A DNA stretch of 64,000 nt from Flavobacterium sp. LMO8. GTDB lineage: Bacteria; Bacteroidota; Bacteroidia; Flavobacteriales; Flavobacteriaceae. Both the position numbers and the translations under genes were made by a program. Below, piece after piece: positions 51,543 through 58,311 of this stretch; the first letter of the stretch is position 1, and each line of letters starts with the position of its first letter. The stretch is taken from assembly GCF_009495755.1 (NCBI RefSeq), contig NZ_WIBJ01000015.1:62001-126000 (forward strand), given 5' to 3'. The notes below the pieces were generated by a model. The model saw nothing but the letters and a program-made list of their open reading frames with translations. It was not told the origin of the DNA and searched no databases.

Positions 51543-52766
51543 ATGTTAGAGAAAGAAGTTATTGACTTTGAAAAATCAATTGTAGTAGGAATTGTAACCC
51601 AAAACCAAAGTGAAGAGAAACTAAACGAATATCTTGACGAATTGGAGTTTCTTACTTTCACTGCTGGAGGAACCGTTGTAAAACGTTTTTCCCAAAAAAT
51701 GGATAAGCCTAATCCAAAAACATTTGTTGGAACGGGTAAATTAGAAGAAATTAAATATTACATCAAAGACAACAATATCACAACTGTAATCTTTGATGAC
51801 GAATTAACGCCGTCACAATCCAAAAATATTACCAAAGAATTAGATTGTAAAGTATTAGACCGAACCAATCTTATCTTAGATATCTTTGCACAACGTGCTG
51901 AAACTTCTTATGCAAGAACACAAGTAGAATTAGCACAATGTCAATATTTATTACCTCGCTTAACCGGAATGTGGACACACTTAGAGCGTCAAAAAGGAGG
52001 AATTGGAATGCGCGGTCCTGGTGAAACTGAAATTGAAACCGACCGTCGTATTGTACGCGATAGAATATCGTTACTGAAAGATAAAATCAAAGTAATTGAC
52101 AAACAAATGGCAACCCAACGAAGTAATCGTGGCGCTATGGTTCGTGTAGCTTTAGTAGGTTATACGAATGTAGGAAAATCAACTTTGATGAACGCGGTTG
52201 GAAAAAGCGATGTATTTGTAGAAAATAAACTATTTGCTACACTTGACACTACTGTTCGTAAAACCGTTATTAAGAATTTACCTTTTCTTTTAAGTGATAC
52301 GGTTGGTTTTATTAGAAAACTGCCAACACAATTAGTTGAGTCGTTTAAAAGCACCTTAGATGAAGTTAGAGAGGCTGATTTGTTACTTCATGTGGTTGAT
52401 ATTTCTCATCCTGAGTTTGAAGATCATATTGCTTCTGTAAATAAAATTTTATTAGACATAAAAAGCGCTGATAAACCAAACATCATGGTTTTCAATAAAA
52501 TTGATGCTTATAAATCCGTTTATTTTGATGAAAACGATTTAAGTGTTGAAAAAACAACCAAACATTATACTTTAGAAGATTGGAAACAAACTTGGATGAG
52601 TAAATTAGGTGAAAACAATACTTTATTTATTTCGGCAACTGAAAAAGCTAACTTTGAAGAATTCAGAGAAAAAGTATATGAAGCAGTCAGAGAAATTCAC
52701 ATTACACGATTTCCATACAACAAATTTTTATACCCAGATTATAAAGATGCCGTTGAAAACGAATAA
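51543..52766 (+). CDS. hflX: GTPase HflX
   Basis: A 407-residue HflX: N-terminal domain with FVGTGKLEEI and FDDELTPSQSKN, the linker GPGETEIETDRR, and a G domain with P-loop GYTNVGKST at 206-214, DTVGF (G3) and NKID (G4). HflX binds 50S subunits and splits or rescues stalled ribosomes under stress. A TACATTTG -7 box lies at 51516-51523. It ends at a bidirectional terminator. Confidence 0.95.
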   Translation: MLEKEVIDFEKSIVVGIVTQNQSEEKLNEYLDELEFLTFTAGGTVVKRFSQKMDKPNPKTFVGTGKLEEIKYYIKDNNITTVIFDDELTPSQSKNITKELDCKVLDRTNLILDIFAQRAETSYARTQVELAQCQYLLPRLTGMWTHLERQKGGIGMRGPGETEIETDRRIVRDRISLLKDKIKVIDKQMATQRSNRGAMVRVALVGYTNVGKSTLMNAVGKSDVFVENKLFATLDTTVRKTVIKNLPFLLSDTVGFIRKLPTQLVESFKSTLDEVREADLLLHVVDISHPEFEDHIASVNKILLDIKSADKPNIMVFNKIDAYKSVYFDENDLSVEKTTKHYTLEDWKQTWMSKLGENNTLFISATEKANFEEFREKVYEAVREIHITRFPYNKFLYPDYKDAVENE

Positions 52767-52792
52767 AAAAAGACCTCAATTGAGGTCTTTTT
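52767..52792. terminator. bidirectional terminator, perfect palindrome
   Basis: A 26-bp perfect palindrome centred on CTCAATTGAG with flanking A- and T-runs, directly after the hflX stop and before the convergent DUF3078 gene. Confidence 0.9.
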
Positions 52793-52814
52793 GCTTTATT
52801 TAAGCTATTTTAGA

Positions 52815-53657
52815 TTAGAAACCATAATTCACACCTAAACCAATAATTTGTTTCGTTTGAAAACCTCTAAAAGCGTTATCGTCATAAATCGTTTGAAACG
52901 CAAAGTTTGTAGAAAGGTATTTATTGATTTTCATCACAATATTCAATTGGTAATCAATATCAACATTTTGAGGATCTTCTAAATAATTAGAGTATAAATT
53001 CAATATGTTCTCAACAGAAACATTTTCCATGATATTGAATTTATAGTAACCATTTACAGCAGCTCCTAATTCGTATCTTGAAGTATCACCTTGTTCAACA
53101 CCAAATGATGAACCAAATTCTGTAAAATGTTCGTGTACCATAATTAATTTTGAAGTCGCTGGAGCAATATTCACTTTTAAATTATCGCTTTTTTTCCACA
53201 ACATACCTGGTCCAAATTGAAAAAATGCAGGTGAAAAGAAATGCGAAATTTTCACAGTTTGAGTTGCAGGATCTAAACCAGTATCCATTTGTGTTTTAAA
53301 ATTGAAAAAAGCTGAATAAAACCAATATCCAGAAGCTTTTTTCCCTAATAACGAATTGAATTCTATTCTATCGTCTGTTTTTTGTGTATCAGCTCCTTTA
53401 ATTTTAGTTAAACCATACGCTAAAATTATTTTGTTATCCCAATTCCAATCACCATTTTTATAATTGAAATCGTAATTTACCCCAACATTCCCTGCGAAGT
53501 TATTTTGACCACCAGCTTGCCAATTGCTAAAAGAAGATTGATTTGCTAAAAAGGTGAAAACGCCTTTTCTGGTCCAATGTTTTGTTGTATCAATAGCTGT
53601 TTCTTGAGCGATACTAACCGTTGAAACAAATAGTATCAATAAAAAAAGTTTTTTCAT
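52815..53657 (-). CDS. DUF3078 family outer-membrane barrel-like protein
   Basis: A 280-residue exported protein: signal peptide 1-17, then DUF3078 hallmarks WTRKGVFTFLANQSSFSNWQ (approximately 28-47) and GGQNNFAGN, followed by beta strands and a C-terminal GLGVNYGF typical of barrels. Bacteroidetes-specific with no known role. It lies at the downstream end of the minus-strand SUF-associated genes, 36 bp after DUF2480, and may belong to the same transcript. Confidence 0.88.
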   Translation of the reverse strand: MKKLFLLILFVSTVSIAQETAIDTTKHWTRKGVFTFLANQSSFSNWQAGGQNNFAGNVGVNYDFNYKNGDWNWDNKIILAYGLTKIKGADTQKTDDRIEFNSLLGKKASGYWFYSAFFNFKTQMDTGLDPATQTVKISHFFSPAFFQFGPGMLWKKSDNLKVNIAPATSKLIMVHEHFTEFGSSFGVEQGDTSRYELGAAVNGYYKFNIMENVSVENILNLYSNYLEDPQNVDIDYQLNIVMKINKYLSTNFAFQTIYDDNAFRGFQTKQIIGLGVNYGF

Positions 53658-53693
53658 TCCTTAAATTTTTAAAAATTAAAGGCGCAAAGGTAC

Positions 53694-54197
53694 TTATTTT
53701 TGTTTAAACAACGGAACTGCTGAGCAAGCTTCACCAAACATAACGCTTTTAGCTACTTTCATAAGTTTTTGAATAGCTAAAGTATAAACCTGATTTGGAA
53801 CTGGTTTTTTAGAGCAACCTTTCAAAATTAATGGTTTTTGAAAATAATCTGTATAATCGAGTTTGTTCAAAATATCTTGATACCATTCGATAACTGCTAA
53901 CTCCTTGCTTCCATGAATTACTTTTAAAGCATTGGGCGCTAAATAAACCGAAACTAAAGCAAATGTCCATGCAGGTAAAATGGCATCTGTAGCACAATAC
54001 AATGATACATATTTGTCTTCAAATTGAGACCAATCGTTGTTTTTTAATTGTTCACGAAAATCGGATTCTTTTAAGATAAATCCTTCTAATAACCATTGCG
54101 AAATATCTAAATCTACTACATGATTATCTGGATAGTAATCTTCTAAATCGAATACCATCAAAGAACTTTGTGCTACTTTGTTTATTATTTCGTCCAT
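53694..54197 (-). CDS. DUF2480 family protein
   Basis: A 167-residue soluble protein matching DUF2480 (VFDLEDYYP, ALVSVYLAPNALKV, LKGCSKKPVPNQVYTLAIQ). It is conserved in Bacteroidetes near Fe-S assembly genes, as here after the DUF59 gene. Two cysteines (in KGCSKKP and GEACSAV) could be functional but no role is known. An inverted heptad array fills the 72-bp space to the DUF59 gene. Confidence 0.88.
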   Translation of the reverse strand: MDEIINKVAQSSLMVFDLEDYYPDNHVVDLDISQWLLEGFILKESDFREQLKNNDWSQFEDKYVSLYCATDAILPAWTFALVSVYLAPNALKVIHGSKELAVIEWYQDILNKLDYTDYFQKPLILKGCSKKPVPNQVYTLAIQKLMKVAKSVMFGEACSAVPLFKQK

Positions 54198-54202
54198 ATT
54201 TT

Positions 54203-54270
54203 AGTGTTCAATGTTCAGAAATTAGTGTTCAGCAAACTGCCAACTAAAAACTGAACACTGATTACTTATT
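54203..54270. repeat. inverted heptad array
   Basis: AGT units (AGTGTTC, AATGTTC, AGAAATT, AGTGTTC, then AGCAA) at 54203-54235 and ACT units (ACTGCCA, ACTAAAA, ACTGAAC, ACTGATT, ACTTATT) at 54236-54270. The 7-nt phase is kept on both sides of the switch. It fills the gap between the DUF2480 and DUF59 genes. Confidence 0.85.
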
Positions 54271-54593
54271 TAAAGCATTCCTAATTCTAATTTTGCTTCT
54301 TCGCTCATTAAATCTTTACTCCAAGGTGGATCAAATGTAATTTCTACTTCGCATGATTTTACAGCATCGATCGATTTTACTTTTTCTTCTACTTCTTGTG
54401 GCAAAGTTTCTGCAACAGGGCAGTTAGGTGATGTTAAGGTCATTAAGATTTTTACATCTTTATCTTCATTAATCATCACATCGTAGATTAAACCTAATTC
54501 GTAAATATCTACTGGAATCTCTGGATCAAAAATTCCTTTTAAAACTTTGACTACGTCTTCGCCTAAATTGATTGTATCGTTAAATTCTTCCAT
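54270..54593 (-). CDS. MIP18/DUF59 family Fe-S assembly protein (SufT-like)
   Basis: A 107-residue DUF59/PaaD-like protein: DPEIPVDIYELGLIYDV and the conserved Cys58 in TSPNCPVAETLP. In SUF clusters these proteins (SufT) assist maturation of Fe-S targets. Start 54593 (MEEFNDTINLG) is favoured; an upstream ATG at 54620 is inside the inverted repeat bounding the GxxExxY gene, so those nine residues would derive from the inserted element. Confidence 0.9.
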   Translation of the reverse strand: MEEFNDTINLGEDVVKVLKGIFDPEIPVDIYELGLIYDVMINEDKDVKILMTLTSPNCPVAETLPQEVEEKVKSIDAVKSCEVEITFDPPWSKDLMSEEAKLELGML

Positions 54594-54606
54594 TTTTTTG
54601 TTTTTA

Positions 54607-54625
54607 ACCATATAAGGCATATGAG
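54607..54625. repeat. inverted repeat, left end of GxxExxY cassette
   Basis: ACCATATAAGGCATATGAG; matches the complement of 55064-55082 at 18 of 19 positions. Confidence 0.8.
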
Positions 54626-54635
54626 GGAATATAAG

Positions 54636-55049
54636 TTAATCCCAAAGTTGATTATATAGATTGTTAATATATGTTTTCTGACCTTCTTTATAAATATTTG
54701 TTACATTGAAATTAATCAATAATCCCATTGGTACATTTAATAAATTCATATAAGATAAAATCTGTGCTTCAAATATAGGCTTCATTTCAGTTACTGATTT
54801 TAATTCAACAACTAATTTCTCCTCAATTAATAAATCACATCTTAATTCAGCATCAACTTCAATTCCTTTATATTGAATAGGAATTGATAATTCCGATTGA
54901 AATTTAATGTTTCTAAGTTCAAGTTCACGTATTAAACATTTATGATAAACACTTTCCAATAAACCAGGACCAAGACTCTTGTGAACTTCAATAGCAGCTC
55001 CATTCACATTATAAACTAAATCCTTTAAATTTTGCTTTGTATAATTCAT
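54636..55049 (-). CDS. GxxExxY family protein (PD-(D/E)XK nuclease-like)
   Basis: A 137-residue GxxExxY protein: signature G29-x-x-E32-x-x-Y35 in GPGLLESVY, and a PD-(D/E)XK-type core with D72 in CDLLIEEKLVVELK, E82 and K84. Function is unknown; like S23 proteins, the family is scattered and found in genomic insertions. Here it splits sufE from the DUF59 gene and is flanked by 19-bp imperfect inverted repeats, which strongly suggests that it came in as a cassette. Confidence 0.92.
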   Translation of the reverse strand: MNYTKQNLKDLVYNVNGAAIEVHKSLGPGLLESVYHKCLIRELELRNIKFQSELSIPIQYKGIEVDAELRCDLLIEEKLVVELKSVTEMKPIFEAQILSYMNLLNVPMGLLINFNVTNIYKEGQKTYINNLYNQLWD

Positions 55050-55063
55050 AAAACTTATACTTT

Positions 55064-55082
55064 CTTATATGCCTTATATGGT
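55064..55082. repeat. inverted repeat, right end of GxxExxY cassette
   Basis: CTTATATGCCTTATATGGT; complement of 54607-54625 with one mismatch. It lies 16 bp before the sufE stop codon. Confidence 0.8.
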
Positions 55083-55097
55083 AATTAAAATTTACGT

Positions 55098-55517
55098 TTA
55101 TTGCTTTGATTGAAATGCCAAAGCATACATTTTTATTTGTTTTACCATTGAAACCAAACCGTTCGCTCTTGTTGGAGATAAATGTTCTTTTAATCCTATT
55201 TCGTCAATAAAATCAGTATTTGCATCTAAAATATCCTTTGGAGATTGATTAGAAAACGCTCTGATTAAAATCGCAATAATTCCTTTAGTCAAAATCGCAT
55301 CACTATCGGCTGTGAAAACAATTTTTCCATCTTGTTCTTCGCCGTGTACCCAAACTTTTGATTGGCAACCTTTGATGATGTTTTCGTCAACTTTATATTG
55401 TTCCTCAATTAACGGTAGTGATTTTCCTAATTCGATGATGTATTCGTAGCGTTGCATCCAGTCGTCAAACATGGAAAATTCGTCTACAATTTCGTTTTGT
55501 ATTTCTTTAATTGTCAT
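55098..55517 (-). CDS. sufE: cysteine desulfuration protein SufE
   Basis: A 139-residue SufE, which accepts persulfide sulfur from SufS and passes it to SufB. The active Cys is C51 in IIKGCQSKVW, and the C-terminal LSPTRANGL motif is typical. It starts 1 bp after the stop of the lipoprotein gene at 55519, so the genes are coupled. Confidence 0.94.
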   Translation of the reverse strand: MTIKEIQNEIVDEFSMFDDWMQRYEYIIELGKSLPLIEEQYKVDENIIKGCQSKVWVHGEEQDGKIVFTADSDAILTKGIIAILIRAFSNQSPKDILDANTDFIDEIGLKEHLSPTRANGLVSMVKQIKMYALAFQSKQ

Positions 55518-55518
55518 T

Positions 55519-55989
55519 TTATTTTTCGGTCAATTTCAAAATTTTGTTTACCAATTTTTCTATTTCAACTGGTGGAAAACCATGATCAAATCCATTAGCT
55601 GGATATTCAACTCCGTCTGAAATAAAAGTGATATTCGCATGAGCCGCTCCGTCATAATATCTTTTTTCGGTTGGCCATTTTAAATCTTTTACTTTAGCTA
55701 AATCAACTGCTTTCGTTAAAATCACAATTTCTTTCCAATCCGAATCTGAAATCTTGATTTTCTCTTCATAATCTTTAAAATTTCGCACACGAGAAATAGA
55801 AACAACTTGATTTTCAACTTTCACAGCTAAAGCTAAACCTCTGGCATTCGCTTCATATTTAATAATAGGCATTTCATTTTGCATTTTTGTTCCAGAAGAG
55901 GTTACATTAGTAGAAGCCGTATCTTTCTGACAATTACAACTCGTAATCGTAATCAAAAAGGTTGCTAAGATGGTGAAAACAGCTTTCAT
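55519..55989 (-). CDS. small lipoprotein of the suf cluster
   Basis: A 156-residue lipoprotein with lipobox ITSC (Cys18) followed by NCQKDT, and a single beta-rich domain ending in a charged helix. No family recognised. Its place between sufS and sufE recurs in Flavobacteriia by my recollection, but a role in Fe-S assembly is hard to reconcile with export, so it is probably a co-transcribed envelope protein. Confidence 0.7.
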   Translation of the reverse strand: MKAVFTILATFLITITSCNCQKDTASTNVTSSGTKMQNEMPIIKYEANARGLALAVKVENQVVSISRVRNFKDYEEKIKISDSDWKEIVILTKAVDLAKVKDLKWPTEKRYYDGAAHANITFISDGVEYPANGFDHGFPPVEIEKLVNKILKLTEK

Positions 55990-56001
55990 AATTTTAATTT
56001 T

Positions 56002-57216
56002 TTAAGATAACATCATTTGCGCTTTTTTAACCGCTTCTACAAAGATATCAATTTCTTCCTTGGTATTATAAAAAGCAAAACTTGCTCTAATCGTTCCTGG
56101 AATATTGAAAAAATTCATAATAGGTTGGGCGCAATGATGACCGGTTCTAACCGCTATACCTAACTTATCGATAATTGTGCCAATGTCATACGGATGAATG
56201 CCTTCGATATTAAACGAAATTACCGAAGCTTTGTTTTCACTCGTTCCGTAAATCGTTAAACCTTCTATTTCTTGTAATCTTTTGGTTCCGTAGTCCAATA
56301 ATTCTTGTTCATAAGCGGCAATGTTTTCAAAACCTATTGCATTCATGTAATCAATCGCAGTTCCAAGAACAATTCCATCCGCAATGTTAGGGGTTCCCGC
56401 TTCAAATTTATGGGGTAAATCGGCATACGTTGTTTTCTCAAAGGTAACCTCAGCAATCATTTCGCCTCCACCTTGATAAGGAGGCAATTTTCGCAACCAT
56501 TCTTCTTTTCCGTATAAAATTCCAACACCTGTTGGACCACAAACTTTATGACCAGAAAATACGTAAAAATCACAATCTAATGCTTGCACATCTGGACGTA
56601 AATGAGGGGTTGCTTGTGCTCCATCAATTAAGACGGCTGCCCCTACTTCATGTGCTTTTTCGATGATGTATTCAATTGGGTTAACCGTCCCTAATGCATT
56701 TGAAATGTGATTTACCGTTACGATTTTAGTTTTTTCGGAAAGTAATTTGTCAAATTCTGAAAGGATTAATTCGCCTTTTTCATTCATTGGAATTACAACC
56801 AACTTCGCTCCTGTTTTTTCACATAAAAATTGCCAAGGCACAATGTTGCTATGATGTTCCAAAGCCGAAACCATAACCTCATCGCCTGATTTTAGCAAAC
56901 TTGCAAATCCATTCGCCACCAAGTTAATTCCAAAAGTCGTTCCCGAAGTAAAAATGATTTCGTAATTATGCTTTGCGTTTAAGTGATTTTGAATCGTATT
57001 TCGCGACACTTCATACGCATCCGTAGCCAATTGACTCAGCGTATGCACACCACGGTGAATATTTGCATTGATTTCGCTGTAATATTTTGAAATAGCATCG
57101 ATAACCACTTGCGGCTTTTGCGAAGTTGCTCCGTTATCAAAATACACCAAGGGTTTACCATTTACTTTTTGCGATAAAATGGGAAAATCAGCTCTTACTT
57201 TTTGAACATCAAACAT
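56002..57216 (-). CDS. sufS: cysteine desulfurase SufS
   Basis: A 404-residue group II cysteine desulfurase. PLP lysine in FSGHKVCGPTG, PLP-contact SALEHHSNIVPWQ and the active-site Cys in RTGHHCAQP near the C-terminus. It supplies sulfur with SufE. Starts at 57222 (MKM) and 57216 (MFDVQKVRADFPIL) are both possible. A start at 57237 is excluded because a TAAATTTG -7 box lies at 57235-57242. This suggests that sufS has its own promoter, needed because the padR operon separates it from sufD. Confidence 0.94.
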   Translation of the reverse strand: MFDVQKVRADFPILSQKVNGKPLVYFDNGATSQKPQVVIDAISKYYSEINANIHRGVHTLSQLATDAYEVSRNTIQNHLNAKHNYEIIFTSGTTFGINLVANGFASLLKSGDEVMVSALEHHSNIVPWQFLCEKTGAKLVVIPMNEKGELILSEFDKLLSEKTKIVTVNHISNALGTVNPIEYIIEKAHEVGAAVLIDGAQATPHLRPDVQALDCDFYVFSGHKVCGPTGVGILYGKEEWLRKLPPYQGGGEMIAEVTFEKTTYADLPHKFEAGTPNIADGIVLGTAIDYMNAIGFENIAAYEQELLDYGTKRLQEIEGLTIYGTSENKASVISFNIEGIHPYDIGTIIDKLGIAVRTGHHCAQPIMNFFNIPGTIRASFAFYNTKEEIDIFVEAVKKAQMMLS

Positions 57217-57319
57217 TTTCATACAATTTGAGTACAAATTTACAACTTGATTGTTTATAATTGGAATAAATAAAGGTTAAAATCAACATAAAAACACAAT
57301 ACAAAATAATTTTAGCGTT

Positions 57320-57352
57320 TTTGTAAATACATTGTAATAAAATGTATATTTG
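57320..57352 (+). promoter_or_regulatory. padR promoter with operator-like dyads
   Basis: TTTG (57320-57323), 21-nt spacer, TATATTTG (57345-57352). Overlapping dyads TGTAAATACA (57322-57331) and ATACATT-N7-AATGTAT (57327-57347) resemble the TGTA/TACA half-sites of PadR operators and cover the spacer, as expected for autorepression. Confidence 0.65.
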
Positions 57353-57356
57353 TAAA

Positions 57357-57695
57357 ATGTATAGTAAAGAATTAACCAAAGGAACGCTACTACCAATTAT
57401 CTTAAAATTAATAAGTGAAAGCGATAAAATGTACGGGTATGAAATTACCCAGAAAGTTAAAGAAATAACCAAAGGAAAAATTGACATTTCTGAAGGTGCT
57501 TTATACCCCATTCTTCATAAACTGGAAGCAGATGGTATACTAGAAACAGAGAAAGTATTTTTAGGAAAACGGGTTAGAAAATACTATCAAATTACACCTT
57601 CAGGAAAATTAGCAATAGCTGAAATTACTACCGAATTGAATGATTTCATAAATACATTGCAACTTATTTTCAATTCAAACGCTTTGAAATCATGA
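57357..57695 (+). CDS. PadR family transcriptional regulator
   Basis: A 112-residue PadR-type winged-helix repressor: LTKGTLLPIILKLISE, KMYGYEITQKV and ISEGALYPILHKLEADGIL (recognition helix and wing) in the usual order. Start 57357 is preferred to 57342, since the latter overlaps the -7 box. It heads a tight operon with two small membrane proteins and a serine hydrolase, in an opposite orientation to the surrounding suf genes. Confidence 0.93.
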   Translation: MYSKELTKGTLLPIILKLISESDKMYGYEITQKVKEITKGKIDISEGALYPILHKLEADGILETEKVFLGKRVRKYYQITPSGKLAIAEITTELNDFINTLQLIFNSNALKS

Positions 57696-58138
57696 CATTA
57701 ACTGATAATAATATTAATTACATAGCTACAAATTTAGAGTTCTATGAGATAAAAGATGTTGATTTAAAAGAAGATTTAATGGATCATATTTGCACTCATA
57801 TTGAATGCTATAATGGAACTGATTTCGAAAAAGCGTATCAAGAAGCCATTGAAAATCTAGGTGGATATGCTTCATTTCAACTCATGCAAAAAGAGATAAA
57901 CGAAAAAAAATTGATTCAATCATTCTTAGCTAGAAAACGAGCATTTTATTTACTATCAACTTTTAACATAATGTTATTGGCATTGGGATTCTTATTCAAA
58001 CTAAACCAATGGCCTTACTCGAGTATTCTCTTAGCTTCTGGATTTGGACTATTAATTTTTATCATCATTCCATTTGCATTATATAACAAATACAAACATT
58101 CAACACAAAAATTAATTTTATTAAACAAAAAATTATGA
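57692..58138 (+). CDS. membrane protein of the padR operon
   Basis: A 148-residue protein with an N-terminal soluble helical part (about 1-85, like the permease-prefix/DUF1700 domains that follow padR genes) and two transmembrane helices (about 90-108 and 112-132). It overlaps padR by 4 bp (ATGA), as is common for PadR partners of this type. Function unknown. Confidence 0.75.
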   Translation: MTLTDNNINYIATNLEFYEIKDVDLKEDLMDHICTHIECYNGTDFEKAYQEAIENLGGYASFQLMQKEINEKKLIQSFLARKRAFYLLSTFNIMLLALGFLFKLNQWPYSSILLASGFGLLIFIIIPFALYNKYKHSTQKLILLNKKL

Positions 58139-58311
58139 CAAAATCGTTTTACATCTTGGCTTTTTTAACCACATTTATTCTTGGAATTGGCGCTATGTTT
58201 GAATTTTTAGTTTGGCCATTTCGGGGAATGATAGTTTTTGCTGGCTTCTTACTATTAAATTTCGGATTAGTTCCAACTTACTTTTATCAGAAATATAAAT
58301 CAGCTAAATGA
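58135..58311 (+). CDS. 58-residue two-helix membrane protein
   Basis: A short gene with ATG at 58135 (overlapping the preceding TGA as ATGA) and stop at 58309-58311, overlapping the next ATG. It begins MTKSFYILAFLTTF and has two hydrophobic segments (about 5-27 and 31-50) and a basic tail YFYQKYKSAK. The two 4-base overlaps strongly support translation. Not recognised. Confidence 0.8.
   Translation: MTKSFYILAFLTTFILGIGAMFEFLVWPFRGMIVFAGFLLLNFGLVPTYFYQKYKSAK

Noticed and set aside
54203..54270. Short repeated units suggesting a CRISPR array
   Set aside because: Units are 7 nt, degenerate, without spacers, and there are no cas genes.
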